Notes: generated by a model not told the origin, from the letters alone. A stretch of DNA of 26,693 nucleotides from Bondarzewia mesenterica (GCA_004802705.1 SGPL01000453.1:1-26693), one strand, 5' to 3'; counted from the stretch's first letter, positions 8,673 through 20,377 are shown. Numbers and translations: made by a program.

Positions 8673-11600
8673 ATGAACTCGTATCCTCCTGAATTGCTAG
8701 TCCAGCTGGCGCCGGTCATGTTCGTCGCTGGCTTGGACGTCCCCACCGTCTCGGAACAGTCTGCATCACCTTCAGGATCACAATCTCCTACGCCATCTGG
8801 ACGATCACAGCAAGATCCTTTCATTGTGCTTACTATCCGATTGCGCGATGCTCTTTTGGCTCAGCGGAACGTCGCGATTTGGCAGCCGGAGAAGTCGAAG
8901 ACATTCCAGGTCATCCTTGTCGATAGAGTGCGCATTTGATCTCCGCTATGAATGTGAGGGAAAGAGTTGTTAAAACTTTACAGGAAGTTCGCTTCCCACC
9001 TCGCAAACTCTCCTCACCCGACGACACCCATTACACCAATGCGCACTCACCCTTGTCCCCACTCACCCCTTCCTCCCCTCTCCACCCCGACGGTCTGATC
9101 GCGCCCATATGGGTACGCAAGCATACAGCGCTTGTACCTTCCGTCTTCGTTCTCTTCACGAAACTCTACGAGACTCCTCACCAACCGCCTAAATCGCCAT
9201 TGGATACTCAAGATCCCGAGTACGAACGAGAACGTGAGCAGGAGGAGCGCCGAAGGGATGCAGAACTGTCTGCAGACATTGCTCAGAGGAAGAAAAGCAC
9301 AACCGAACGAGGCATCAAGCTCACCGTCGTACTCATGGCCAGCAGAAAGATGCTAGGTTTGCCCATATTGAGTACGTAACGTATTGTGTACTAACAAGAC
9401 CGTCGGTGCAGACGACCCCGCGCTAGACGCGCGATTGACTTACATTCGGAGGCAAAGCGGTCTTGACTCCAGAGCTGCTCTTTTTGTTTTGAGTCCTGTC
9501 AGCCCCTTAGAATTGAATGACTTTGTCAAAAGGTAATTGCATTCTCAGATTCCCACCCGAATTTGCCCATCTCATGTAGTTTTAGCCTGCAACAAGCACT
9601 GTATGAGCCGGCAGTGGAATATTATACCTCGCATTCAAAACGTGTGCGTCGAAAACGGAATAGACATGCGCAAGTCACGTCTTCATACGTCTCGCCGCTG
9701 TCGCCTGCTGGCTCCGCGAGCATCGCGCGACCGCTCCGACCTGAAGGATGGACAGTGAGGTATGAGTACAAGATGGCGTGTTTCGCAGAATTTAGAGGGG
9801 AAGATGAGGTTGCCTTGAAGTGAGCCCCTCCAACCCGTGATCGAGGTGCTTGATAGTAAATGGATTTTAGACATTACCAAGATTCTTACTCGACGCTGGT
9901 CAACATGTTCGGCTCCACAGCGATTCTACCCCCGCGGACGAAGCGTTGGGCTGAGGCCAAGGTCCTTGCGGATTGCATCAATATCAAGGTGCGGAAGTAC
10001 GAATAGACCATGCAATCCGTCGTCTGATATCTAGCGCATATGTATAGATCTGCAAGTTATTCTTGTACAATAACGAACATGCGCTTGCGCTCTCGCAGAA
10101 TAATATTCATATGCGCAAGTTTGGAGACTTCTCGCGTGGATGGGGAATTGGCGAGGAAACGTTTGAGTATTGGAGCTGGATTGCGAGGCAGTAAGTCCAC
10201 TCCCTACTTTATCATGTTGAACCAGAACTCGAACGCATGCATGCCAGACACCGTGTCTTCGCGGAATTACTGGAACAGGGAACCCGGTCCACGCTGACCC
10301 TCCCAGCACACGTGCCCGCTCCGGCGCCGACGGCAGCAGCACTGATAGCGTCACAGACCTTGCAGAATTCGCAACGCGGGATTATGGAGGTCGACACAAT
10401 GAAAGTGTTAGGCTTGAACCCGAGTCAGGCACTGCAGCATCCAGGTTTTTATTATTATATGTCCGCGCGAGCGACGGAGAAGCGGAGGGAACGTTTCCTA
10501 ACCATGCTTGAGACGGTAGGCTTTTCAACTTATCAAGTCAATAATCATGATTGATGGGGGCGTGCGCAAAGGCGACTCAGCAGAACATCAATGCTTCACC
10601 CGGATTTGCGAATGAGAGAAAGGTGGACCACCTGACGATTATCCTTGAGGTATGTGAATTTTTCTTACCAGTGAGCAGGACGGTGGGAGGATAATGGCGT
10701 GATCAGATGTTCACAAAGTCCTATGAGCTGTTCAAGAGATACAGCTCATCGAATATTCAGGGCCAGGGTCGTCTGACGCTGCGGATAGCATACCGTATAG
10801 CCCAAACGTACTATGAGTCGGGAAAATTCGACATGGCTGTGCGGTACGGTCAACTTTTTCTCAGCTTGTTGCTCCGCACCCTCATGTTCCGCCATCAGAT
10901 TCTTTGAGCGCATAGCGCGAACGTACCGTCGGGAGAAATGGGGCTCTATGATGCGACCTCTGCTGACGACGTGGTATCGCTGTGCTCAACGGTTGGGCGA
11001 TGTTGAACTAAGCGTCAAGCTATTAATTGAGATGCTAGGGCATGGTGAGATTTATATACGGCAACAAGCCAAGCCACGTTGATGAAATCTTGATGCCAGG
11101 CACTACTTTCGACACCGACGAGGATGGCTCCATTGTAGAAGATCTACTCGCCGTCTTGAAGGTTAGTAAATCATGTGTATTCTACCCATCACAAAGCTGA
11201 AAGGATGTTACAGAGCACCGTTCCTTCTGCACCAAATACACCTCTCGTTGTAGATTTGTCGGAATCCGAGCCAATATGTACAATTTCATCTATTTTGCTC
11301 ATCACATTGACTGATAGTCAGTACAGTCGACTCGAGTGTCACATTCTGGAAGGATGAAGCTATGGTCGACGAGCCCTCGGCATTCCAATTGTCTCTAAAG
11401 ACACCAAGCAACACCTCCCTGTCATCGCTGTCATTTACATCGCTCGCCATCTACTTCTCCAACTGCACGCACCCTTTCGTCATACGCCACTCAGCTGCTG
11501 CCTCGAATGCCGAGACTACTGTAGTAGATCTCGGCGACGTGCCGTCAGATTCGGCAACCGACGCCCTACGTGAAGTCGAAGCGAATCTCCAATGGGGACA

Positions 11601-13576
11601 GGGTTCAACGATCGTGTTCAGGGGTACCTTGGCTTCACAAGTTCCGACAACACTGAAGGTAGATTCTTTCTTCTTAGTGTGTCACATCGATTAAGATTCT
11701 GTGTCGTAGGTGTTGAAGGCTGTATTGACTCTAAATGAGGGAAATTGGACTGTTGAGATACCAAGTGACCCATCTTCCGTTCGCGAGGGTTCCATGCAGA
11801 GCCCTCAGTGGTTAGTGTCCGTTGACCCTGTGCATTTTGTTCCGGTGAGACGAGACAATTGCTCAGAGGTCGTGTAAGCATTTTGATATCTGTTCCTTCT
11901 GGGGAACACCTCATAATATTTTTTGCGACAGGGTTCGCCATCGTCCACATCTCGTGCAAGTATCGTTATCACATCATGCACCAGCTTATTTAGACGAGGA
12001 GTATCCAATTACCATCGACATCACAAATCTGGATAATCGGGCATTCCATGTTGTTCTTGATGTTCTGCTCCAACCAACTGAGATTGACGAGGCCGGCGAG
12101 TTTATTTCTTCTTCCGCGTGATAGAACCATCTGTTCTGACAACTCACCGATCAGTCAATGACATTCGAATTGACGAAGAAAGATCCTCGGGACTCATCAA
12201 AGGGGTCGATCTGGGCACCGTTTCCCCGGGAGTGACAGTACTCAAGACGTTATACCTGACAAACACTGGTGCTGGCGGTGATCGTGTTTTGGATATTTCC
12301 ATTCAATCGCACCACGCACCTCAGGGCGCAGATGCCTCTGCAAGCCCATCATCACCTTCCAGTCCTTCTATGAGCCTTGCTGACACTAGCGAGACCTTGC
12401 AGACGCTTGTGATACCCACAGTTGCTGCGATAAAGATGGCCTACGACGTGAAGTACACTCGAGTTGGAGGGTCAACGGCTGGCTTGCTTGATTTGAGGAC
12501 CTTTGATGATGAGTATTGGGATAATGGGGATGGCGGACGGGCAACTGTGGAGGCGAGGTTGGAGTGCGTGGGTCCCTGGAGTTTGAGCGTCGAGAAAGTG
12601 AGGTTGATTAGGAAGGTCAGTTCAAATGTGAGGATGGTTTGCGATATTTCCCAGCAGAGATACTGATCTATGTTAGAATGGACCTCATGCAAAGATTGTT
12701 GACTGTTCACTTGACGAGGACGAGGACAACATTGCATCCGGTATGTCCATAATTTTAAATAATTCCACCCCACATTCCATGTTCATGCTTTGGTGTATCC
12801 TTTCTCACTAAACAGAGTGGTTACCTGGTGACGAGTTTGGTGCCATATGCCGCATAGATCTATCACCAGAAGACGAGCCGGTAGAAGGGGATGCCATCAC
12901 AGGTCCTGGGGAGTATGAGTTCACATGGCGAAGGTAGCACCACATGTTGCCATGCGGTCAGCGTCTTACTCATGCCTTTGTTAGGATCCTACCGAACGGA
13001 GACCATGGCCCCCTTTGCGCGACTCTTTTCCCTCTTCCCCTCCTTCGTCCGCCCAGAGACGGCCTCATAGCGCTCCTGGACCTCCCTTCGACCGCAAAAC
13101 TGCATGTTCCGTTCCATGCCTATCTCACAATACGCAATCGCCACCCGTCCCTGACTGCGACCGTCAGTGTGCAACTTGAAACAGAAACTTCGGACGCGTT
13201 CCTTGTCGCAGGTCTGCGCAGCGGGCGCGTGCCTATTCTACTCCCAGGCGCAGAGGAACGGCTCGCTTGGACCTTAGTGCCAGTTGAGTGTGGATTCGTT
13301 CACGTGCCCAAGATCGTCGTGGTAGATAAGCGTAAAGCTGCTGCTGCAGCTGTGGAAGGCGACATTGCTCCCGCCATGCCAGAGAGCGAAGGCGATATTG
13401 TGAAGATCGTGGACGTGCGGCGGGAAGCACGAGGCGAAGACGGTACTACGCGTGATGCTGGAAAGAAGACATTCAGTCCAGCGTACGCGGAGGGGCTGCA
13501 ACCGTCATTGGGAGTGACAAAGCAGGACGACATTGGCTCCATCTTAGTACTTCCGCGAGAGTTTGCATACAGCTGA
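8673..13576 (+). CDS. trafficking protein particle complex subunit 11 (TRAPPC11, foie-gras/gryzun), 1304 aa
   Basis: Nineteen exons: 8673-8927, 8984-9371, 9412-9532, 9580-9819, 9871-9988, 10048-10190, 10248-10515, 10572-10649, 10707-10843, 10899-11044, 11100-11161, 11214-11277, 11327-11658, 11710-11873, 11932-12095, 12155-12615, 12677-12740, 12816-12933, 12985-13576. They sum to 3915 nt with phase preserved throughout. About residues 255-625 form the foie-gras domain (SLQQALYEPAVEYYTSHSKR, RYEYKMACFAEFRGEDEVAL, YYESGKFDMAVRFFERIA, helical repeats). The C-terminal third is gryzun-like beta-sandwich sequence. By family knowledge the protein is a TRAPP complex subunit that acts in ER-Golgi vesicle tethering and Rab activation; human TRAPPC11 is 1133 aa. 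Intron 15 (12096-12154) starts with GC instead of GT. A serine/proline-rich insert sits near 940-970. The start is the first ATG in frame, soon after an upstream stop. Confidence 0.93.
12096..12154 (+). other. non-canonical GC-AG intron in TRAPPC11
   Basis: A 59-nt intron with donor G|GCGAGT, a CTGAC branch-like site and acceptor GATCAG. All nearby GT donors (12100, 12118) put the next exon out of frame. The GC donor joins EIDEA to VNDIRIDEER in frame and matches the expected continuity of the family. Confidence 0.8.
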
Positions 13577-13769
13577 GTATTGTTCTTTTTTTCCTGTCTC
13601 CCGTGCAATTGTGATCTCGGAGGCTGCTACGCTTTGGACAAGTATGATGCCAAACGCGTTGTGAGTGTTCCCAATCCGTCCGCTTTGTCTGTTGCAATAT
13701 AACTCCGGGCTCCATTCATATACGTGTTAGGTGCTCGGAACAATTTTACTTTGCGTCAATCAATCACCA

Positions 13770-14071
13770 TACTGTACCATTCCGACCAATTCATTCTTGA
13801 AAATGACCCGTGTGACAGGTTTCAAGTTCATCCATTCATTTGGGGTAGGGTATGACTGTGACAAGGGGATAATTTCATTCCCAGTCAAAAATTTTGTGAC
13901 TCCAGCCACACCACATTAGGTGTGTGTCACGAAATTTTGTGACACTCGCTAGATGACAACCGTCAAATGGTTTCATACAGGCTTGATGTGACGTGTGACA
14001 CCCCCCAAAATTTTCGTTCCGCCAGCACCCTTGTGACGTGTGACAAACGAATTGGTCGGAATGGTACAGTA
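13770..14071. mobile_element. MITE with 23-bp perfect terminal inverted repeats and TA flanks
   Basis: A 302-bp element. Left arm 13770-13792 and right arm 14049-14071 are perfect reverse complements, beginning TACTGTACCATTCCG. If the terminal TA is the target duplication, this is a Tc1/mariner-type MITE; no longer flanking repeat is seen. It has no coding capacity. Inside, TGTGAC occurs eight times in the same orientation (13811, 13857, 13895, 13938, 13987, 13994, 14032, 14039). The element lies about 190 bp beyond the TRAPPC11 stop and may be part of its 3' UTR. Confidence 0.82.
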
Positions 14072-14522
14072 GTTTCAATAAGCGGAAGAATAAAATTATG
14101 GTCCGCTTCCTTATCCTGTATCGCGTCGCTTCAAGAGACCAGTATCAGACGACGGATTGCCATGTCCAAAGCACTCTCTTCGTGCAGACAAGAGGACAAA
14201 GCCTTTCTAACAGTGGGTTCGACCATGCAATGCCCATGCGCTCCACTATTCTTAAGTATAAGCGTAGCATCACGTGCGAGGTGGGGAAAACCAACGAACA
14301 TCCATCAATCTAGGCCATAATTCTTTTTCTGTGTCCATGGCTGACTATACAGAAGACAGTCATTCTGTATTAAAATCAAACATCATCGATATCGCTCAGA
14401 GTACGTATTAGTAATCCCGAAATGTGTCGCCGAGGTCAGTCAGTGATATTAGCCCTTGCCTACCGAGCTGATTCATGCCATCGGCGTTCAGCAACGTTGA
14501 GGAGGGCCACGCATTATCGTGG
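14072..14522 (+). other. intergenic region upstream of the SDR gene
   Basis: I recognise no gene. Two overlapping open frames on the plus strand (to about 14320) are shadow-like, without domain similarity. The last 100 bp lead into the SDR core promoter. Confidence 0.5.
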
Positions 14523-14529
14523 TATATAA
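14523..14529 (+). promoter_or_regulatory. TATA box of the SDR gene
   Basis: TATATAA, 86-92 bp upstream of ATG 14615, in the sequence GGTATATAAGTGAG. Confidence 0.6.
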
Positions 14530-14614
14530 GTGAGCAATGCGTGCCGAAGGAGCATAGGTAAACCTCGATTTCTCCCACATTTTTCAGACCATATTCTCCA
14601 GCCAGAATCTCACC

Positions 14615-16007
14615 ATGTCGCTTGTCCTCGTAAGTCCCCACATATTCGAGCTCTGATAATGCGTTTGACGGTCATGGTTAGGTTACCGGCGCAACAGGTT
14701 TTCTAGGCTCTGTCATTGTAGACCAGCTGCTTGAGGCTGGCTACAAAGTCCGAGGGTGCGCGTCTTCTTTGCTGATATTATCTTTTACTTATAATGATAT
14801 GCATGGACCACTCCAGAACGGCACGATCATCCAAAGCAGTCCGCCTTCGTGCCGCTCTTGCTTCTGTTGGTAGCAATTTTGAAGTCGCTGTAGTTGACGA
14901 CCTCGCTTCTTCTGACTTGACCGAGGCCTTCAAAGGTTGGTACCTCGCGCTCATGCTTGAGGCAAAGACTTCATTGTCCGCTGTCTTTGTATTCCGATTT
15001 AGGTGTTGACTTCCTCATACATGCTGGCTCGCCCCTTCCGGGAACTGCACCTGCAGACACGATTTTAACGGTTTGTGACAAGACCATTAATCCATCTGAC
15101 TCAACTAAGAATGGACACGGTATCAGAGCGCTATCTCGGGAACGGAAAGGGTTCTTCAGTATGCGCTGGATGCTGGCGTGAAGAAAATTGTAGTCACGAG
15201 TAGTGTTGCAACTTTATCTCGTTGGGAGGACTTGTGGGAGGACTCGAACCTCGTTCTCACTGAGAATGGTATGTCTCACTCTCGGTGTCTCAGTTGACTC
15301 GTGTCTGATCTGGCTTTTTTTTTATCTAGATTGGAATCCTCAGACTTGGGATGAGGGTGTTAGTCCCGATGCGACGCCGACCGAGATATACATGGCTTCT
15401 AAGAAGTTGGCGGAAACTACACTCTGGAATTTCGCAAAGGAGCATCCCGATATTGATATCACGGCTAGTGAGTTCCACCGTGACAGTGATATGTATTCCG
15501 GTGCATCAGAAACTCACGCAACAATGCGTTCATCCAGTTCTTCCACCTGCGATATATGGCCCAGGAGGCCATGGTCAATTCATCGACACGCCCGCAAATG
15601 GCACAAACGTTCTTGTCTACAAGCTGCTTGACGGTCCGAAAGGACGCCCGCTCCATGATCAATATCCCGCTATTGTTTCCTTCGCACACGTCAACGACAT
15701 AGCACGGGCGCATGTTCTCGCGCTCAATGCCCCTCCCTCGAACAAGCCGAAGAGAATCATCGTTGTTGCAGGCCACTTCACTTGGAAAGATGCGACGGAG
15801 TACTTAGCAAAGAAGCGTCCGGAATTGAGAGACAGGTTGCCTGTCATCACGGGTAAGGAGAAGGTGTACGAGACCGCCACGTACGATGCGAGCAGCGCTG
15901 CAAGGCTGCTTGGTTTGACGGACTATGTCGGTTGGAAGGAGACTTTGGAGTTCACGATTGACTACATCCTGAGGCGTGAAAAGGAGTTGGGTATCGTACA
16001 ACCTTGA
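14615..16007 (+). CDS. NAD(P)-dependent extended SDR, dihydroflavonol-4-reductase/GRE2-like, 341 aa
   Basis: Seven exons: 14615-14629, 14682-14755, 14817-14935, 15003-15070, 15127-15268, 15330-15467, 15538-16007; 1026 nt in phase. The N-terminus MSLVLVTGATGFLGS holds the Rossmann GxxGxxG (G8, G11, G14). The catalytic Ser lies in VVTSS (115-118 region) and the YxxxK dyad is Y160/K164. Further marks are LPPAIYGPGG and the HVNDIARAHVLAL segment. These define the extended SDR group that includes DFR, cinnamoyl-CoA reductase, aldehyde reductase and yeast Gre2. Members reduce carbonyl groups of small molecules with NADPH in the cytosol. The substrate cannot be told from the sequence. The first exon codes only five residues. 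No biosynthetic cluster genes are adjacent, so a stand-alone detoxification or general carbonyl reductase role is likely. Confidence 0.92.
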
Positions 16008-16582
16008 TTATATTTGATTCGAATAAAGGAGCCCTTAGATTCTCGGGCCGATAAATCATACGCGCTGCAAGTTGCGCTCCCGACCTGCAGTTCTCTCACT
16101 CTATCCCACTCATACCATCTTGAGAGAAAACTTCATGCACAAATATTCTCAGGTAAAGGACTATCGTCATCACTACTGACACATACGACTTCTCACACTC
16201 AGATAGAGGACTATCATCACACACACGATTCCTCATACTCAGATAGCTTAGTGAGACGGTATGAATGTGTCCATCTTCTTCAGATATACATAGGATCATG
16301 TCATTTCTGCGCATAGTACAAACATAATATGTCGTAAGGCATGGGCGTTACAAGGCATTCGTGTCATGAAAGAAAGCGTGGTAATACATGGGAAAGAATT
16401 AAAATATCATCGTAAATTATGCAATCCGAAGTCCCAAGGAAGACAGACGGTAGAAGGAATCCGAAAGAATGTCCTATCTCATAACCCAAAATTGCGACCT
16501 TTCAGCCAAAGAGGCCATTCAAAACCTGCGTGAAATGAAGTCGAAAGAAGATAGAAAACGTGGAGTATCAATACATCATGGC
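16008..16582. other. convergent intergenic region between SDR and DUF6699 gene A
   Basis: The 3' ends of a plus and a minus gene face each other here. An imperfect direct duplication of about 33-40 bp lies at roughly 16158-16245 (each copy holds GGACTATC... and ends CTCAGATAG). I see no coding sequence. Confidence 0.55.
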
Positions 16583-17440
16583 TCATGGAGGTCCAACGAG
16601 CAGCTTCATCCTCTCTACCCCGTTATCTGGACTCAGCCAAACAAGCCCCTTGAAGTAATAGTTCCGCAGTAGATAATCGACGCGTTTCACGCCCTCCTTC
16701 TGCTGCTGCTGCTGCATAGGGGGGAACGATTTATGACGCCTAGTATAGGCTCTCGAGACGTCTATTTCCTGAGTCGACGACAATCGACCCCACTCTTCGT
16801 GTGTGACTTGCTTATGCAGATGGGTGTGAAGCGCCTCCAGGATATCTCCGGCTGTGATGTACGGAATAGAATGGCGCTCACGACGCGGTCTGGGGTGCAG
16901 CGTCGTGCCGGTAACGTGCAAGTCAAGTGTCCACTGAGGAATTGCGTCGCATACGATTCGAAGACGGAGGATCTCGGGGCTCGTTGCCGCCTGATCCAAG
17001 TCGAACGCTATCAGAGGGACTGTCTGCGAGGTGTTAATGCGTCGGTGGGCGGAAAAGGCGTGCGCGGACAGATCAAAAACGATATACTGAGTTGGTGTGT
17101 CTCCACTGAGGAGAGCGTGAATCTGGGGCTGTGGAAGCGGCGGTGGGGCGAACAGCCAGGGAAAGTGATGGGGAGAGTGGTAAGGGCTCGGGGGATTCCA
17201 CAATGGCCATTGGTTCGGATGCAGATAAGAGCCATCGAAGGAGTGTCTCCGCCCTCGAGGGAAAGGCTCGTATGGGTGAGGTGGGTAATCCGGAGGTGCG
17301 ACTGGAGGTAAAGGTGCGTTCACGTTACCAGGACTACGACCGCCTGCTTGCCATGCTCGTCGCGCCGCCGCCGGAGTGGGGGGGAATGGATAGTATGGTG
17401 AGTAGGGATAAGGAGACCAACCAGGGTACAAGCCTGCCAT
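16583..17440 (-). CDS. DUF6699-domain protein, paralogue A, 285 aa, intronless
   Basis: A single uninterrupted frame of 285 residues. The first ~105 residues are proline/tyrosine-rich and likely disordered (MAGLYPGWSPYPYSPYYPF). The C-terminal ~170 residues are a folded domain with LRIVCDAIPQW, IPYITAGDILEALHTHL, EEWGRL, SRAYTRRHKSF and GVKRVDYLL...FKGLVWLSPDNG. I assign it to DUF6699 from the pattern of such basidiomycete proteins; its molecular function is unknown. A run of five glutamines (CAG repeat, around 16698-16716) precedes the last motif. A paralogue lies at 21571-22431 in the opposite orientation. TATATAAAA is 71-80 bp upstream of the ATG. Confidence 0.85.
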   Translation of the reverse strand: MAGLYPGWSPYPYSPYYPFPPTPAAARRAWQAGGRSPGNVNAPLPPVAPPDYPPHPYEPFPRGRRHSFDGSYLHPNQWPLWNPPSPYHSPHHFPWLFAPPPLPQPQIHALLSGDTPTQYIVFDLSAHAFSAHRRINTSQTVPLIAFDLDQAATSPEILRLRIVCDAIPQWTLDLHVTGTTLHPRPRRERHSIPYITAGDILEALHTHLHKQVTHEEWGRLSSTQEIDVSRAYTRRHKSFPPMQQQQQKEGVKRVDYLLRNYYFKGLVWLSPDNGVERMKLLVGPP

Positions 17441-17510
17441 CGTGTAGGCGTGGATGGAGGGGGGGCAATTGTGCTGTCGAATGTATTCTGTTCAAAGGAT
17501 TGAGATGCTG

Positions 17511-17520
17511 TTTTTATATA
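17511..17520 (-). promoter_or_regulatory. TATA box of DUF6699 gene A
   Basis: TATATAAAAA read on the minus strand, 71-80 bp before ATG 17440. Paralogue B has TATATAAA at nearly the same distance, so the core promoter is conserved in the pair. Confidence 0.65.
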
Positions 17521-18243
17521 TCCTGGGATTGAGTCACTATCGGCCAGCGCTAGAGAAAAAATTGACAGCAACGTGGCAGTGTGAGCGCACCCGGTAAGGG
17601 CTGCCCTGCATGTGATGAAATTGGGCGAAATACGAGTCCGCTGGTGACGGCGGTGCGGGGCCTGAGCTTGAGGTCGTTGCAGAACGCTTAATGTGTTCAA
17701 CCAGCTCCATGTTATCGAATTGGGCAAGAAATGCTGTGTCGAGCTAAATTCTAATCGCATGTTTGATATACTACTTAGCACTGCCACTTGAATTAGTACC
17801 CATCGAGAATTCTGAGCGCCCATAGCCCAGAACTGTAGAAATCGTCCCTGGAATTTTGGTATTGTCAAGACGTTACGCACTGGTAACAGGCCCTACCAGG
17901 CCTCACCGGACCACATTTCGAGTTTGACAAGAGAAAGGGACAGCACATGACCTTCATACAACTTTACAAAGTGTCACGTAGCCGCGCACGCTTCCAAATG
18001 AGTCCCAGAAGGTCCCAGATCACGACGACGTCGCTGGCCTTGAACCTTATTCAACAACACTGAGTGATCATCAGCTGTGAGTTGCATGTGTCCATACTTC
18101 GATGGAGACCAATATATCATGGTAGAGACAAGCGCATCATAGCATTCGTCTTCCTAAGTACGGCGAAAGGCAACGCCTTGAGCATTCTTGGCAAAATAAG
18201 ACTGAACCCTCGCCAGACGCTCCAAGGTGCGTTTTCAATGAGA
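17521..18243. other. intergenic region between DUF6699 gene A and DML1
   Basis: It holds the upstream region of gene A and the 3' flank of DML1. Open frames here (for example 17320-17880, minus) overlap gene A and carry no recognisable domain. I found no RNA gene or repeat. Confidence 0.5.
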
Positions 18244-20377
18244 TTACGAACCCTCATCCTCTCCCATATCATCAATCCCATCTTGGTTACCTGCACCTTC
18301 TCCCGCACGGTGATTGTCGGACAAAGTCCAAAGATCGTCTTTCAATTCTCGTACTTCATCATCATCGAGCCCGATCATTTGCCAATCCACCTTCCGCTTG
18401 ATGCAATCTTCAACGAAGGTCGCATAGCGGCCGAACANGGAGCGCGTCTCGCCAGAGAGCGACAGTGACGAAAATACAGANGNAGAGCGGGGCATGGTAA
18501 AGATTCCACGGGATGTCCTTTTCGAACGGTCGTTCAGATGGGGTGCACGAAAGAANGATGGAAACGATGTGGGAAGCGGGTACGGGATCTGAGTATGAAA
18601 GCTACGGTAGGCGAAGGATGAGTCATTGAGCAAGCGGTGCGTTTTGACAACCACGATCGTACCTCGATACTGGCGCGCCCTGGATTTTCTGTTCATACTG
18701 GCGTCTGTCTATTTCTAAGAAGCCTCGAGTTACATCCCTGCGAAAGAGGAGAGTGTTATCCTATTCATGCAGTTAGTATTGAAACACGGATCATTGTCAT
18801 TTCACAGTTAGCGTGNTGGCTTACCCCCTCAGCCTGGAATCCAGTGAAATTGTATGTGGAATCGTCAAGGAACTCCGCGTTGGTTACCGGGAATGCACCG
18901 CTCAGTTCGGCAAAGGATGTGTTGCCAAAGACATTCAGCTGCCGACATAGCTGAGGCAGAGGCTGGGGATCTTTGAGTCTGTCATACGGCCGGATGAGAT
19001 GGGAAAAACGTGAAATGGGAAGTCGAAGTTGCGGACCTGAGGGGCAGTGTTGCTGTCTCGATATGAGCCGAAAGCACAGCGGAGCTTTCGTANGGTTTCC
19101 GGAACTAAACAGAATTAATCAGCGGTCACGGTCAGATATATCGGATGCAAAAATCAGTCACTCACATTCAGGTCTAGCTCATCCAGCCAATGACCCCCTC
19201 TCCAATTTAGCGGATTCTGAAGAGGTAGATTCGTGGAAGACAATTCATTCAGATTTCTGAGGCACAANGCATCATTCACAGCTTTCCTGATTCCACGAGT
19301 CTTTGGCAGTTTAAGAGAAATTCACAAGCAAAGTGGCGACAAGACGCACATCATCGACATCTATCTGGCCTGGAACCGCATCCGATAGAATAGGGAACGC
19401 CAGGGAAGACAGTTTCGTGTATTCGTCTCGGAAAGACGTCAAAAATGCATTTGTAAACGAGCCAAAGGTTGCGTTGTCTACGTTTATGTGGATACCCTAA
19501 GCTATTTTTAAGAAAGATCAGAAGACATATGAGGTATGAAACTACCTGAAGTCCGTCGCACTCTTCAACGAATAGGCGGAATGATTCTTCCATCAATGAA
19601 GTGTCCTATTCCGACGGGCCGTATCAGAATGTGCACGTATTCTAGAGAAATCANAGCATCCTTACTACGTTGTAACGCTGGTAGGTCTGCTTTCCGAGCG
19701 CCCAATTCCCTTCCGCGCCCTCCCAGTCCGCGATGTCTGGCAGCTTTTGGATGGTCCGCGGGATGTAGTATACGCGGTTGTAGTCCGACCAGTATCGGAC
19801 CTCTGAGCTTCGCAATACCTGTATTTGTTCTTCTTCCTCTTGCACAGCTGTCTGCGGATGGTTCTGATCTTCCTCTATTTCTTGATCTGCAAGACTCTGG
19901 TACTCGTTCTCTGGAATCGTATCCTGCCGGAACTCGACGATTGCACCGTTCCTAAGCAAGATCCAGAACCCTTTCAATATCGCTAACATACCATCGTAAA
20001 CTTACCATAGAGGGACATCATCATCATTAGAAGATCCATAAACATTGATGTCAAGTGCGCCAAAACTTGCTGTGACATGTCAGCGTTGTGAACTCCAGGA
20101 GTACGAAAGAAATAACCTTTCCTATCGAAAAGGAGTAATCTGGGACAGAATGTGGGCTGTCCCTGGGATTGTGTCGTTTTGTGTTAGTGAAAGAGATGGA
20201 ATTCAATCCGCAAGAGCGACTCGCCTGTGGAGACAAGCCTTCCCTGAATGAAATGTCGTGGTCAATGACTACTTCTTGGTCATCACTGTAAGTGAAGTAG
20301 CTCTGCTGAGCATTCCAAAAATGTGTTCCGATATAATTTGAGAGTGATCCGGCCTGGATGTAAATAATTTCTTTCAT
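18244..20377 (-). CDS. DML1: Misato/DML1 tubulin-like protein, 514 aa
   Basis: Eleven exons on the minus strand: 20377-20225, 20162-20117, 20069-20006, 19951-19669, 19605-19546, 19496-19350, 19300-19166, 19104-19037, 18978-18825, 18760-18671, 18588-18244; 1545 nt in phase. The N-terminus MKEIIYIQAGSLSNYIGTHF and QPTFCPRLLLFD is the Misato segment-II tubulin-like region. Then come an acidic linker, EVRYWSDYNRVYYIPRTIQK, SFRLFVEECDGLQ, FGSFTNAFLTSFRDEY and the C-terminal LDDDEVRELKDDLW. By family knowledge it is the DML1/Misato protein needed for mitochondrial DNA inheritance and mitochondrial distribution in yeast and animals. Intron 1 is GC-AG. Six single N bases fall in exons (18438, 18481, 18483, 18556, 19093, 19268); three are silent third positions. 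The last intron (82 nt) is the least certain junction. Confidence 0.92.
20163..20224 (-). other. non-canonical GC-AG intron in DML1
   Basis: A 62-nt intron with donor CAG|GCGAGT, a CACTAAC branch site and acceptor ATCCCAG. It joins SFREGLSPQ to GQPTFCPR, the order expected in the family. The nearby GT donor at 20220 gives a wrong frame. Confidence 0.82.

Noticed and set aside
10191..10225. Shorter 35-nt intron in TRAPPC11 ending at CCAG 10225
   Set aside because: It is out of frame and shorter than the other introns; the acceptor at 10247 keeps the phase.
12118..12182. GT donor at 12118 with acceptor at 12182 as an alternative to the GC-AG intron
   Set aside because: It is in frame but deletes conserved residues (IRIDEER region) and uses a weak acceptor; the GC donor gives better continuity.
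17320..17880. 186-codon minus-strand frame upstream of DUF6699 gene A
   Set aside because: It overlaps gene A in another frame and its promoter; composition is not protein-like.
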